A stretch of 64,000 bases of DNA from Paenibacillus sp. HW567 (GCF_000374185.1 NZ_KB910518.1:1110546-1174545); one strand, 5' to 3'; shown: positions 38,282 through 46,252, counted from the stretch's first letter. Notes: generated by a model not told the origin, from the sequence alone. Numbers and translations are program-made.

Positions 38282-39127
38282 ATGCAACATTCCAACGCAG
38301 TTAAACGGGATATTAGTGAAGTCAGAGAAGTTACACTATCTCAGGTGAGTTCTATCCATGCAGCCGGGCCGGTCATTGAACCGGGAGTCTGGGAGAAGAA
38401 CGATCCTTTTTTATTGATGATGGAGGATCAGTTCGAGAAGGGGGCCTTCGACATCCATCCGCACCGTGGAATGGAGACGGTTACTTATGTGATTTCCGGA
38501 CAGATTGAACATTATGACACCCACAGTGGTGAAGGCGGCGTGCTTGGACCTGGGGATGTACAGTGGATGACTGCGGGGAGCGGCGTTGAGCATAACGAGG
38601 TTCCATCAGAAGGAGTTACGGCGCATTCTTTGCAGCTATGGGTCAATTTACCGAAGGTGCATAAAATGACACACCCGCGCTATCAGAATCTAAAAGGTAA
38701 AGATATGCCTGTACGGAGTGAAGAAGGGGCAACAATTAAGGTGTTCTCCGGCTCCTCCCGGGGTGTGACCGCTCCAACTCTAAATTATATTCCGGTTACG
38801 ATGGCAGAAATGCACATTGAAGCAGGACATACAGTTACACAGGATTTACCCGGCAGTTACAATGGATTCATTTATGTTCTTGAAGGCAAGGGGACATTTG
38901 GCCGCAACAACATCGAGGCTTCCAAAGGACAAGTCCTTTGGCTTGGTGAAGGTGGCAGCGGTGAGAGTGAAATTGACATTACTGCCACCCAGCCGCTGTG
39001 GATTATGTTATACGCCGGTGAACCCATTCACGAACCCGTAGTCGCCAGAGGCCCATTTGTAATGAATACAGAGAGAGAAATTACGGAAGCCTTCAGTGAG
39101 TATCGGCGGGGAACCTTTTTGAAATAA
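38282..39127 (+). CDS. Pirin family bicupin protein
   Basis: A bicupin of 281 residues. The N-terminal cupin carries the metal-binding pattern HPHRGMETVTYVISGQIEH and HSGEGG...GDVQWMTAGSGVEHNEV, typical of pirins with quercetinase-like Fe sites. The second cupin (about 165-270) includes GYNGFIYVLEGKG-type sequence and lacks a full metal set. Bacterial pirins are redox- or metal-responsive proteins or quercetin dioxygenases, and the role here is unknown. ATG 38282 follows AGGAGGGG; the in-frame ATG 38240 lacks a site. Confidence 0.92.
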   Translation: MQHSNAVKRDISEVREVTLSQVSSIHAAGPVIEPGVWEKNDPFLLMMEDQFEKGAFDIHPHRGMETVTYVISGQIEHYDTHSGEGGVLGPGDVQWMTAGSGVEHNEVPSEGVTAHSLQLWVNLPKVHKMTHPRYQNLKGKDMPVRSEEGATIKVFSGSSRGVTAPTLNYIPVTMAEMHIEAGHTVTQDLPGSYNGFIYVLEGKGTFGRNNIEASKGQVLWLGEGGSGESEIDITATQPLWIMLYAGEPIHEPVVARGPFVMNTEREITEAFSEYRRGTFLK

Positions 39128-39347
39128 GAATGGGGTCGGCGCTCCAGAATGCTCTTCCAGCTTCCTCATCTGCAAGAATAATGCTTTGTAGATGCTTCCA
39201 TTTTACGGGAATCGGCCTTTTGACTGTTCCCTACAATCTGGCTGGAGAAGGGTTGTATTCCTTTATATGAAACTTTTGGGGGTTATCTGCGTATTTCAGG
39301 AATAGCTGTGTAGCTGTCAACTCTATCCTGGGAGAGGAAGTGCACTT

Positions 39348-39521
39348 ATGTCGGAGCAAGATGAGAAAATTCAGGAGCTGGAACGCCGTATTAATGTATT
39401 AGAGAATTACTCCAAGCCTTCGCATCCCGCTAAAAAATGGGTCTGGACAATGCTAGGGATTGTGCTTGGATTGTTTCTGGTGATGTTTCTAATTGGCGTG
39501 ATTCAGTTTATAAGTGCGTAG
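39348..39521 (+). CDS. Small coiled-coil plus transmembrane protein
   Basis: A 57-residue protein too short for most gene callers. A charged helix, DEKIQELERRINVLENYS, with leucine heptads is followed by a basic turn (HPAKKW) and one transmembrane helix (MLGIVLGLFLVMFLIGVIQFI). GGGAGAGGAAG lies seven bases before ATG 39348, and a terminator follows at 39617. Composition and signals support a real gene. The function is unknown. The 220 bp before it shows nothing else recognisable. Confidence 0.65.
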   Translation: MSEQDEKIQELERRINVLENYSKPSHPAKKWVWTMLGIVLGLFLVMFLIGVIQFISA

Positions 39522-39616
39522 TCTTGAAACAAGATTAAGCTTATCCTCAGCGGAATTTCATGAGCACTTAAGCTAATAGCATTATATTAAATGCACATCC
39601 CCTTATATATATATTT

Positions 39617-39648
39617 GACCCTGCCGGATGCCGGCGGGGTCGCTTTTT
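39617..39648 (+). terminator. Rho-independent terminator
   Basis: GACCC-TGCCGG pairs with CCGGCG-GGGTC around ATG, followed by GCTTTTTG. It ends the unit containing the small membrane protein. Confidence 0.8.
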
Positions 39649-39695
39649 GTGCTGAGGTAAAATAAATGTGCCCTTCCTTCCCAATTATGCTAATC

Positions 39696-39854
39696 CTATT
39701 CATTAGGCTCCTGCAGCAAAATGGAAAAGGTCTGGGTTTCATGATCTACTTCAATGGTCGCAATGCCAACAAAATCAGGGATTTCGGGGTGTACTGCGTC
39801 CACGCTGTAATCCGGATGGGTCAATAATAGCTGGATAACTTGGCTGGCCTCCAT
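39696..39854 (-). CDS. Small acidic protein of unknown function
   Basis: A 52-residue acidic protein: MEASQVIQLLLTHPDYSVDA, then VHPEIPDFVGIATIEVDHET and QTFSILLQEPNE. GGGGGAG lies five to eight bases before ATG 39854. It looks like the small HTH-free partner proteins common beside phage-type regulators, but no family is recognised. It lies downstream of, and on the same strand as, the ImmA/IrrE-type gene. Confidence 0.55.
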   Translation of the reverse strand: MEASQVIQLLLTHPDYSVDAVHPEIPDFVGIATIEVDHETQTFSILLQEPNE

Positions 39855-39935
39855 ACTGCTCCCCCTTACGGATAAATTCAACTTGAGCCTAGAGATGCTT
39901 ATTTCATGTGTATGCCTGTATTATTTCCGCGCCGT

Positions 39936-40478
39936 TTAGCGAATATGTCTGTGGATTAATTTTCTATCCTCATTTCTTTCCATAACGGCAATTAATTGTC
40001 CCTGGAACACGCGCCGCTGGATCTGGTCGATTCGCTGCAAAGCCAGCTCGCAAGGAACCTGAAAAGCTGCTGCGATCGCATTGACAGCATCTTCACGGAG
40101 TTCAGGCAGATTCATGGTGGAGATCATCGAGAAGGGCATTGCCGCATACAGAATAAAACGCTCGGCTTCATCCTCCTGATTTTGCTGGAAATGCTCGGGC
40201 ATTAACGTATGGCTCCCGGCATGGCGCAGCAGATGGCAGAGCTCATGCAGGAATTCGAGGCGCTGCAGCTCAGCGGGAAGACGGCTGTCGAGGAACATGC
40301 TGTACATGCCGGCAGACGCTTCGATACACTTGCTCCTCACATCCAGATAATGAACCCAGATATTCAGGCGTTCAGAGATGTGCTTAATGGATATTTGGGC
40401 CGGATGCCGGATGTCCAGCCGCTCATACAGATCCTCTGTCCATTTCTCCAGAGTGGTCATTTGATAGTAGGCATACAT
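39936..40478 (-). CDS. ImmA/IrrE family metallo-endopeptidase
   Basis: Zinc peptidase of 180 residues with the HExxH motif HELCH at residues 78-82 and a downstream acidic EDEAERF helix that supplies the third ligand. ImmA-type enzymes cleave phage or ICE repressors; IrrE-type ones act in stress responses. ATG 40478 has GAGGTG six bases upstream. No Xre-type repressor gene is adjacent, so its substrate would be encoded elsewhere. The surrounding small genes suggest prophage- or ICE-derived sequence. Confidence 0.85.
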   Translation of the reverse strand: MYAYYQMTTLEKWTEDLYERLDIRHPAQISIKHISERLNIWVHYLDVRSKCIEASAGMYSMFLDSRLPAELQRLEFLHELCHLLRHAGSHTLMPEHFQQNQEDEAERFILYAAMPFSMISTMNLPELREDAVNAIAAAFQVPCELALQRIDQIQRRVFQGQLIAVMERNEDRKLIHRHIR

Positions 40479-40589
40479 ATTATTCACCTCAATATAAGAT
40501 CATGTGTTCGTATTTATAGGCAAAAGAAAAGCCCAAAGGGCTTAGTGGTTACGAGAACCTGTGTTCTTATGTCTCTAATCATAAATCAA

Positions 40590-40766
40590 TTAAACCTTAA
40601 TATCAAGTGTTTTTCCTAAGTTTGGATGCGTGCTCTGCTCAAGCATTTGCGTCATATTCTGCGCTTGAACTTCAGCCTGGTCTTTGGCGATGCTGAGTAC
40701 CTGTAAACCGGCAGCTTCTTTAAATGATGCCTGTCCCAATGAAACGGATAAAGCGGCAATATCCAT
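40590..40766 (-). CDS. YjfB family putative motility protein
   Basis: A 58-residue protein: MDIAALSVSLGQASFKEAAG, LQVLSIAKDQAEVQAQNMTQ and MLEQSTHPNLGKTLDIKV. This matches the YjfB motility-protein family (a sigma-D regulon member in Bacillus) in length, the MDIAALS start and the SVLKMAMD-like central helix. The biochemical role is unknown. AGGAGGTG lies upstream of ATG 40766. It is preceded on its 5' side by the 65-bp repeat array. Confidence 0.82.
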   Translation of the reverse strand: MDIAALSVSLGQASFKEAAGLQVLSIAKDQAEVQAQNMTQMLEQSTHPNLGKTLDIKV

Positions 40767-40780
40767 TCTGCACCTCCTAA

Positions 40781-40966
40781 AAGTTTTGTGAGCATAGCCT
40801 CCGGGAATCCTCTTCGTACAAAACTCGCTTCGGAAGCATTCGCTTAAGTTTTGTGAGCATAGCCTCCGGGAATCTTCTTCGTACAAAATTCGCTTCGGAA
40901 GGATTCGCTTAAGTTTTGTGAGCATAGGCCTCCGGGAATTCTCTTCGTACAAAACTCGCTTCGGAA
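40781..40966. repeat. Three tandem 65-bp repeats with internal inverted repeat
   Basis: Units start at 40781, 40846 and 40911 with AAGTTTTGTGAGCATAG and share CTCCGGGAAT, CTTCGTACAAAA and TCGCTTCGGAA. The first two units are exactly 65 bp; the third has one extra base and is cut after TTCGGAA. In each unit AGTTTTGT and ACAAAACT can pair, and GCTTCGGAAGC forms a second palindrome. The array lies directly upstream of the yjfB-like gene, so its leader RNA would contain repeated hairpins. No CRISPR-like spacer diversity is present. Confidence 0.9.
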
Positions 40967-41119
40967 TTTAGTGTTGTGAAGATCTTCCCTTAATGTATAT
41001 CGACAGCACTTCTTTGGTTCATTAGGTGAATAGTAATTCTTTACCGATTGGCCCATGCGGCAAATTGGCCTGTTACATATTCTGTGCTGTAGTCATTATT
41101 ACTGAGGAGGAATTCAATT

Positions 41120-41275
41120 ATGGGAGCAGAGTATGGTTGCGGTTGCGGGAATGTCGGTGGAGTGAACCAAGGCCCTCCAGTAGCTACGCCTTATGTAAGC
41201 CCGTTTACTTCAACAAGCGCGATTCTTGTGTTGTTCATTTTGCTGGTAATTATCACTAGTGCCTGTATTTTCTAA
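41120..41275 (+). CDS. YjcZ family sporulation protein
   Basis: A 51-residue protein with a glycine- and cysteine-containing N-terminus (MGAEYGCGCGNVGGVNQ), a proline-rich middle, and one C-terminal hydrophobic helix, AILVLFILLVIITSACIF. This is the typical form of YjcZ/YhfT-like small sporulation proteins of Bacillales. AGGAGGAATTCAATT precedes ATG 41120. It probably inserts in a spore or mother-cell membrane. The exact role is unknown. Confidence 0.8.
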   Translation: MGAEYGCGCGNVGGVNQGPPVATPYVSPFTSTSAILVLFILLVIITSACIF

Positions 41276-41323
41276 TTGTGCTGTTAACGAATGTTGCCCT
41301 GTCAGGCTTCATGCCGGATGGGG

Positions 41324-41503
41324 CTATTTCTTTTTTTTGCGGGATGCAGGTCCGATTTGGCGTTTGGTTCGACCTGTGTGCGCGTCGGTTTCAATAATAT
41401 ACAATTCTTTGATTGTTCCTGAAAGTGCGAACCATTCCTTCAAGGCTTCCGCCTCAGACATGGGGCCGTATAGCTTTTTTCCCCGGTAACAGATATAGAA
41501 CAC
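41324..41503 (-). CDS. Small basic protein of unknown function
   Basis: A 59-residue frame, GTG 41503 to TAG 41324: VFYICYRGKKLYGPMSEAEA, then LKEWFALSGTIKELYIIETD and AHTGRTKRQIGPASRKKKK. The pattern beta-strand, YGPMSEAEA helix, strand, basic tail resembles small GYF-like or DUF domains and is very unlike random translation. GGAGAGCCAGG sits immediately before the GTG. It is divergent from the LexA-controlled gene at 41635. Not assignable to a family by eye. Confidence 0.5.
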   Translation of the reverse strand: MFYICYRGKKLYGPMSEAEALKEWFALSGTIKELYIIETDAHTGRTKRQIGPASRKKKK

Positions 41504-41563
41504 CCTGGCTCTCCGAATTTGGGATAATATACCACCCTCATTTTACGCCTTCTGAACGGATTA

Positions 41564-41593
41564 TTGCATAAAGAACGTTTGTTCGCATATAAT
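41564..41593 (+). promoter_or_regulatory. Promoter with LexA (SOS) box
   Basis: TTGCAT (41564-41569) and a perfect TATAAT (41588-41593) are 18 bp apart. The spacer contains AGAACGTTTGTTCG (41572-41585), one mismatch from the Bacillus LexA box CGAACNNNNGTTCG. The operator lies exactly between the two promoter hexamers, so LexA binding would block transcription. Confidence 0.7.
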
Positions 41594-41634
41594 ACATACA
41601 TATGTTCCTGTTTCATCGAAAGGATGGGGCTAAA

Positions 41635-41847
41635 GTGAGCACAAAAGAGATGGAAAAGCTGATCGGTCAGATTATCGAAATCATTTACGAGGACAAGGCG
41701 GGCAAGATTACGCAGCGCAGAATAGAGGTGCATGGTCATAAAGGAGAACTGCTCCGGGCAACTTGTCTGAGTACAGGAGGACCACGGGTTTTTCGGGCGG
41801 ACAGCATTCTGGCCTGGAGACTGGCCAAGGTAAGCCATGCTGGATGA
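41635..41847 (+). CDS. Small WYL-like domain protein, LexA-controlled
   Basis: A 70-residue protein starting at GTG 41635 (AAAGGATGGGG upstream). An ATG at 41602 lies only nine bases past the -10 element and is rejected as the start. After a short helix, the stretch IEIIYEDKAGKITQRRIEVH...LRATCLSTGGPRVFRADSI has the beta pattern of WYL ligand-binding domains, with R-x-FR-x-D-x-I at the end. WYL domains bind nucleic acid or nucleotides in regulators. The gene overlaps the next one by 11 bp, and an SOS-type promoter precedes it. Confidence 0.6.
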   Translation: MSTKEMEKLIGQIIEIIYEDKAGKITQRRIEVHGHKGELLRATCLSTGGPRVFRADSILAWRLAKVSHAG

Positions 41848-42106
41848 TACGGAGCGCAAGCTGCTGCGGATTATGTGTCATTTCAGCAATCATTACCGGA
41901 GGATGCCGGCCTTGGCAGAGCTAATGCGGCTTAGCGGACGGAAGAGAGCGGGAGTAATAGCGGGATGCCGGGAGCTGGTTCGGGAGGAGTACATCCAGTG
42001 GCTGCAAGCGCAGCCTGTGGAGACTGCTGTAATACTGCTTGCCTGGGAAAAACACGAGTCTTGGCCGCAGTTCTCCGGTAATGGCGGCGGTCACTGGAGA
42101 GATTAG
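41837..42106 (+). CDS. Small winged-helix-like DNA-binding protein
   Basis: An 89-residue protein. LDDTERKLLRIMCHFSNHYRRMPALAELMRLSGRKRAGVIAGCRELVREEYIQW reads as a helix-turn-helix of LexA-like N-terminal type (KLL.I..F....R.P...EL). It overlaps the WYL-like gene by 11 bp, so they are probably co-translated and both SOS-controlled. A split WYL-type regulator is one possible reading. No operator target can be deduced. Confidence 0.6.
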   Translation: MLDDTERKLLRIMCHFSNHYRRMPALAELMRLSGRKRAGVIAGCRELVREEYIQWLQAQPVETAVILLAWEKHESWPQFSGNGGGHWRD

Positions 42107-42168
42107 GCGAGCCCCGGACGTGCGGACAAATGAACTTCACAACCCGGGGCCGGCCTTGGTGTCCTAAG

Positions 42169-42609
42169 CTATTTGAACATGAACTCTACCCGCGTTCCGT
42201 CGGGCAGCTCCTCAAGCTGATTGCCAACCCAGCTTCCTGCGCCGCGGTTATCGCTTGGTGTTATGTATTCAATGTCGGCTCCCGTTCCGCCCTCCTCACA
42301 CATGGCCATTGGCCATTCGTCGCGGTCGTAGCCTTTTTTGGTCGGCACTCCTTTCAGGGATTCCTTGCGGTTCTCCTCGGCTTCTTTCCGGTCAATGGTG
42401 CAGACTGGAGATTCTCCACTGCGGATCGCGTCCTGAATGTGCTTGGCGGTCTCTGGATAGCGGTTGCTTGGGAAGTCAAGCTGGACCACGTCAGAGCTTC
42501 CTGTGGACGGCTGCCCGGCAGGCGATGGTCCTTTCTCTTCGAACCAGTATGTGGCTGCCAAGAGCAGTGCGGCGATGATGAGGCTTGGGATAACTTTTTG
42601 TGCTTTCAC
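42169..42609 (-). CDS. NucA/NucB-type secreted deoxyribonuclease
   Basis: A 146-residue protein with an N-terminal signal or anchor ([18 protein letters not shown]), a serine/proline-rich linker, and the NucA/NucB domain. The domain has [11 protein letters not shown] at residues 93-103 and [14 protein letters not shown] at 119-132, both catalytic signatures of this nonspecific DNase family, used in sporulation-linked or competence-linked DNA cleavage. The start is GTG 42609, with AGGAGGAG upstream. It is convergent with the SOS-controlled pair. Confidence 0.9.
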   Translation of the reverse strand: MKAQKVIPSLIIAALLLAATYWFEEKGPSPAGQPSTGSSDVVQLDFPSNRYPETAKHIQDAIRSGESPVCTIDRKEAEENRKESLKGVPTKKGYDRDEWPMAMCEEGGTGADIEYITPSDNRGAGSWVGNQLEELPDGTRVEFMFK

Positions 42610-42728
42610 TCTGCTCCTCCTAATTTATGGTGTAGCCTATGCTTCAGTGAGCGTAGATTTAACCAGTATAGCTCAAGAATAACCCACTTTGGTATACTGA
42701 AATTAGTAATAATAGGGAGGGAAAGCAT

Positions 42729-43145
42729 ATGGAATATGAGATTTCAACTGAGGATCAGACGCTGATTGCCTCCGCGCAGGAAATCATTAAGAAGCGTTAT
42801 GAATGGGAACGTCATCATGTGGGAGCCGCTTTGCGCACCAGGACGGGAGAGATTTTTACCGCAGTTCATATGGAGGTTAGCCTCTCTAGAGTGACTGTCT
42901 GCGCGGAAGCGATGGTGATTGGGAAGGCGTTATCCGAGGGATACAAGGACTTTGACACGATTGTTGCCGTCAGACATCCCGACCCGGACAGCCCTGAGCA
43001 TGAGATCAAAGTCGTCTCGCCATGCGGCATGTGCAGAGAGCTTATTGCCGATTACGGCAAAGATTGTAAGGTGATAGTACCTGCGGAGGGGAAATTGGTT
43101 ACAATGGTTGCGGCAGAGCTGCTGCCGCTGAGGTATGTCAGATAG
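42729..43145 (+). CDS. Cytidine deaminase-like zinc enzyme
   Basis: A 138-residue protein of the cytidine/blasticidin-S deaminase fold. The zinc and catalytic motif is Cys58-Ala-Glu60 in VTVCAEAMVIGKAL, and the second motif is PCGMC at residues 98-102. HHVGAALRTRTGEIFTAVH is the substrate-side N-terminal motif. The C-A-E form and length resemble blasticidin-S-deaminase-like proteins as well as CDA, so the nucleoside substrate is not certain. AGGGAGGG precedes ATG 42729. Confidence 0.85.
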   Translation: MEYEISTEDQTLIASAQEIIKKRYEWERHHVGAALRTRTGEIFTAVHMEVSLSRVTVCAEAMVIGKALSEGYKDFDTIVAVRHPDPDSPEHEIKVVSPCGMCRELIADYGKDCKVIVPAEGKLVTMVAAELLPLRYVR

Positions 43146-43282
43146 CTGACCATTACATACATAGTCTAAGTAGCGGCTTCTTTTCCCTATTGAATAATTA
43201 TTACAATTTCATGACTATTCGCCGTGGTATTGTCCCGAATATCCCCATACTATGAAGAAAATGATTATGGGGTGGTGGGTAC

Positions 43283-44758
43283 ATGGAACAGCGCATTCTT
43301 CGCGATTTGCTTGATTCCGCATCACGGCTGGTGAGCGATGTGCAGTGGCAGGCGTCCTTCCGGAATGTGCAGATGGCTCCGGCAGATGCAGCGCTTGCGC
43401 CAACGGCGTTGAAGCTGCTGAAGACGTTGTACCGCATGCAGGGACAAGGCATCATCAGCGGACAGCATGACTATCTGGAGAGCCCGGATGATTTCAGCAG
43501 CAAGCTAAAGACGGTCAGCGGCCAATATGCCGCGCTTCACGGGTATGAGCTGGGCGCAATAGAGAATCAGACGGCAAGTCAGATTGCCAGCCAGCGGCAG
43601 GCAGTGGTGGACAGCGCAATTCGTTGGCATAAGGCGGGAGGCATTGTGACGATGAGCTACCATGCAAATCTGCCGGGTACGGCTCCGTTGTGGTCGAATG
43701 TCCAGATGAGCCTTAGCGAAGCGGATTTTGCCAAATATATTACCCCCGGCACCGTCCAGTACAACGCGCTGATCGCGGATTTGGATAATACTGCCCTATT
43801 TCTGAAAAAACTGAGCGATGCAGGTGTGCCTGTGCTCTGGCGCCCGTATCATGAGATGAACGGCGGCTGGTTCTGGTGGGGCCAGAAAAGCTCGTTCAGC
43901 CGGCTGTGGAGCCTGATGTTCGAGCGGTACACCCTATATCATGAGCTGCACAATCTGCTGTGGGTATGGAGTCCCAATGCCAAAAATGAATGGTGCGATG
44001 AGCCGGCAGGCTATTATCCGGGCAGCGGGAGCGTGGATGTGCTGGCACTGGATATTTATGACGCAGATTTCAAAGCCAGCCATCATGACAAGTTATGGAA
44101 GCTCGGGTGCGGGAAGCTGATCGCCATTGGAGAAAATGCGGAGCTTCCGTCTCCCGCCGTGCTGGCCAAGACTCAGAATAAATGGTCATACCAGATGAGC
44201 TGGGGCAAGCTGCTTTTTGAGAAGAACAGCAATGCGGTGATCAAGGCGTATATGAATGAATCCTTTGTATTCACGAGGGATGAATATAAGTCAAAGGCTG
44301 CGCAGTATGCCTCTTTGCCAGACACCGCACCTATGCCGGGCCTGTTCGGGCAATATTACAACAATACTTCGCTTAGCGGTACACCGGCGCTTACCCGCAC
44401 GGACGAAAATATTAACTTTGTCTGGAAGCAGGCGTCTCCTGATCCGGCTATCTCCGCCGATTTATTTTCGGTGCGCTGGAGCGGCAGGCTGAGTGCAGCT
44501 TATACTGAGGGCTATTCGATATACACCTCTTCGGATGATGGCATCCGGGTCTGGATTGACGATGTGCTGGTGATTGACAGTTGGATTAAGCAGAGCGGAC
44601 AGGAGCGGAAGGGCAGTGTGGATCTGATCGCCGGCAAGCTGCATGAGCTGAAGGTGGAGTATTACGAGAACCAGGGGGATGCGCGGGCAGTACTGATGTG
44701 GGAGAGCCCCAGCCAGGTCAAAGGCGTAATTCCGGCCGGGGCGTTCTTTCTTCCCTGA
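43283..44758 (+). CDS. GH26 glycoside hydrolase (beta-mannanase-like) with PA14 domain
   Basis: An enzyme of 491 residues. Residues about 35-345 form a GH26 TIM barrel with QGIISGQHDY, the acid/base Glu191 in RPYHEMNGGWFWWG, and the nucleophile candidate Glu284 in IAIGENAE. A PA14 domain follows at about 355-490 (GLFGQYYNNTSLSG, YSIYTSSDDGIRVWIDD, HELKVEYYENQGDA), which usually binds carbohydrate. It probably cleaves beta-mannan or a related glycan. No signal peptide follows ATG 43283, whose GGGGTGG site is weak, although PA14 and GH26 domains are normally extracellular. An upstream frameshifted or unrecognised start could hide one. Confidence 0.88.
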   Translation: MEQRILRDLLDSASRLVSDVQWQASFRNVQMAPADAALAPTALKLLKTLYRMQGQGIISGQHDYLESPDDFSSKLKTVSGQYAALHGYELGAIENQTASQIASQRQAVVDSAIRWHKAGGIVTMSYHANLPGTAPLWSNVQMSLSEADFAKYITPGTVQYNALIADLDNTALFLKKLSDAGVPVLWRPYHEMNGGWFWWGQKSSFSRLWSLMFERYTLYHELHNLLWVWSPNAKNEWCDEPAGYYPGSGSVDVLALDIYDADFKASHHDKLWKLGCGKLIAIGENAELPSPAVLAKTQNKWSYQMSWGKLLFEKNSNAVIKAYMNESFVFTRDEYKSKAAQYASLPDTAPMPGLFGQYYNNTSLSGTPALTRTDENINFVWKQASPDPAISADLFSVRWSGRLSAAYTEGYSIYTSSDDGIRVWIDDVLVIDSWIKQSGQERKGSVDLIAGKLHELKVEYYENQGDARAVLMWESPSQVKGVIPAGAFFLP

Positions 44759-44779
44759 AAAGGAACGTCCAGTATATCG

Positions 44780-45280
44780 CTAGATCTGCTCGCGGTAGCT
44801 GATATTGTTGGCGATTTTCTCATCGCGCACTGCTTTGCGCAGAATATCCTTCACCGTCTGGGCTTTGCGGATTTTGCGGAAAAGAAGCTGCGGCGACGAA
44901 GCGTCATCCGAGAATATCGTCAGCGTTCCAATGCCAAGAATACGGTCCGGTATGGACTGCGCCACTGAAAAATCATTCACCCGCAGCAGTTCAATCTCTT
45001 CGATGTCCTTCCCGATCAGTCCGGTTTTAACCATAATTCGCTGGCTGGTAATGGTATACGTAGTTGTGTTCAGGCCAAAAATGCCCTTGAGGCGATCGGA
45101 GATGCCGGCCGGTTTGCCCTGCCACAATTCCACTTCAGGGCCGGAGCCTGAGCCGGGGGCTGCTCCTGTCCTAGCAGGGTGTGCCGGGGCTGCAGCAGCA
45201 TCTCCGGTATTTGCGCCGCATTCTCCGCAGAATTTGGCGCCCTGCTTGTATTCCGCGCCACAGTTTGTGCAATAAGGCAT
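44780..45280 (-). CDS. Zinc-ribbon plus PH-domain protein
   Basis: A 166-residue protein. The zinc ribbon has Cys4, Cys7, Cys18 and Cys21 (YCTNCGAEYKQGAKFCGECG). After an Ala/Pro/Gly-rich linker comes a bacterial PH domain: ELWQGKPAGISDRLKG, TTTYTITSQRIMVKTGLIGKDIEEIELLRVNDFSV and LTIFSDDASSPQLLFRKI. The protein has no membrane helix. Such proteins are common and uncharacterised; binding to membrane or protein is inferred. AGAGAGGAAG precedes ATG 45280. It is convergent with the GH26 gene. Confidence 0.85.
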   Translation of the reverse strand: MPYCTNCGAEYKQGAKFCGECGANTGDAAAAPAHPARTGAAPGSGSGPEVELWQGKPAGISDRLKGIFGLNTTTYTITSQRIMVKTGLIGKDIEEIELLRVNDFSVAQSIPDRILGIGTLTIFSDDASSPQLLFRKIRKAQTVKDILRKAVRDEKIANNISYREQI

Positions 45281-45435
45281 AAGGAATCTTCCTCTCTTAG
45301 TTCAGGCTGAAATCAATAGATCTCTTGTTGAATACGCTTAAAAGCAGAAATATGTTTCATTCGAGCTGGTTTTACATAATTTTTTATTTGCACTTTGCAT
45401 ATTCCGCCATTATTCTGTTAAGTGGAGGGATATTA

Positions 45436-46080
45436 ATGAGAAAAGCTTTACTGACAGCGTTACTAATGGCGTTAGTGGTTCTCAGCGCCTGCGGCAATAA
45501 TAGTTCGGCGCCTGCTACCCATGAAGAGGTGCAGCAGACCGTACAGAACTTCTACAATGAGATGGCGAAATTCGATGAAATGGGCAAATCTTCATTGGAG
45601 TCCTTCAACACGACCTTAACCTCGTATTCAACAGGAAAAGCGACGGATAAGGAGTTGGAGAAGGCTATTGATAAGTTCCAGGACACAACTTCAGACATTG
45701 CCGGCGATGTCAAGGATGTGAAGGTTTCTACAAACCTGCCTGAGAACATCCAAAAGCTGCTAAGAGATTCGATTATCGCTTTTCAGAGCGCCTATTCAAT
45801 CAAGGAGCAAGCTTCGAAAAGCGCGGTTTCTCCCAATGTTACCGCTGAACAGTTCAACGATATGAACAAGCAGGCGGATGTGGCAATGCTGTACGGCATC
45901 TCCAAGCTGAATGAAGCGAGAGTCGCGGCAGGGCTGATTGAAGCCGAGAGCAGCACGAACGCCCAGTTGCCGAGCGGTACAGGAACGGTCACGGGAACCG
46001 CCACAGACACTAAGGCCAGCCAAGAATCCACAACAAATTCCAAGACGGACACAAAGACTACGGTAACTGACGTGAAGTGA
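45436..46080 (+). CDS. Putative lipoprotein, helical
   Basis: A 214-residue protein with a lipoprotein signal ending VVLSACGNN (lipid-modified Cys at about residue 20). A mainly helical mature part follows: HEEVQQTVQNFYNEMAKFDEMGKSS...DKFQDTTSDIAGDVKDV. The C-terminus is rich in Thr, Ser and Lys (GTGTVTGTATDTKASQEST) and looks disordered. ATG 45436 has GGAGGG nine bases before it; the longer frame from 45325 has no site. No family is recognised. It is probably exposed on the outer face of the membrane. Confidence 0.75.
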   Translation: MRKALLTALLMALVVLSACGNNSSAPATHEEVQQTVQNFYNEMAKFDEMGKSSLESFNTTLTSYSTGKATDKELEKAIDKFQDTTSDIAGDVKDVKVSTNLPENIQKLLRDSIIAFQSAYSIKEQASKSAVSPNVTAEQFNDMNKQADVAMLYGISKLNEARVAAGLIEAESSTNAQLPSGTGTVTGTATDTKASQESTTNSKTDTKTTVTDVK

Positions 46081-46101
46081 AAATGCATTAAAGGCATGTC
46101 T

Positions 46102-46137
46102 AAGGCACTCTACAGCATTAGCTGTGAGCGCCTTTTT
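46102..46137 (+). terminator. Terminator of the lipoprotein gene
   Basis: AAGGC-CTC-ACAGC pairs with GCTGT-AG-GCC around ATTA, with one internal mismatch, and ends in TTTTT. Confidence 0.75.
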
Positions 46138-46207
46138 GCTGTTCATTGGAGCGCTGCAGCCCCCGCATAGTCTGCTTTGCCCCATTTTTGCTGCCATATA
46201 TTTAGGA

Positions 46208-46252
46208 TTGCTTAACAATCAGTATTGTGTATATAATACAAACATATGTTCG
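46208..46252 (+). promoter_or_regulatory. Promoter with LexA-type operator before yolD-like gene
   Basis: TTGCTT (46208-46213) and TATAAT (46232-46237) have an 18-bp spacer. CAAACATATGTTCG (46239-46252), one mismatch from CGAACNNNNGTTCG, covers the likely transcription start. The layout resembles the SOS-type promoter at 41564. Confidence 0.65.

Noticed and set aside
40781..40966. The three 65-bp repeats as a CRISPR array
   Set aside because: Units are contiguous with no unique spacers between short repeats, and no cas gene is nearby.
42130..42765. A 211-codon plus-strand frame over the nuclease gene
   Set aside because: It lies opposite the NucA/NucB-type gene, whose motifs and ribosome binding site are clear on the minus strand.
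43251..43313. A frame starting MKKMIMGWW just before the GH26 gene as its missing signal peptide
   Set aside because: It is out of frame with the enzyme, ends after 20 codons and does not have a hydrophobic core or cleavage site.
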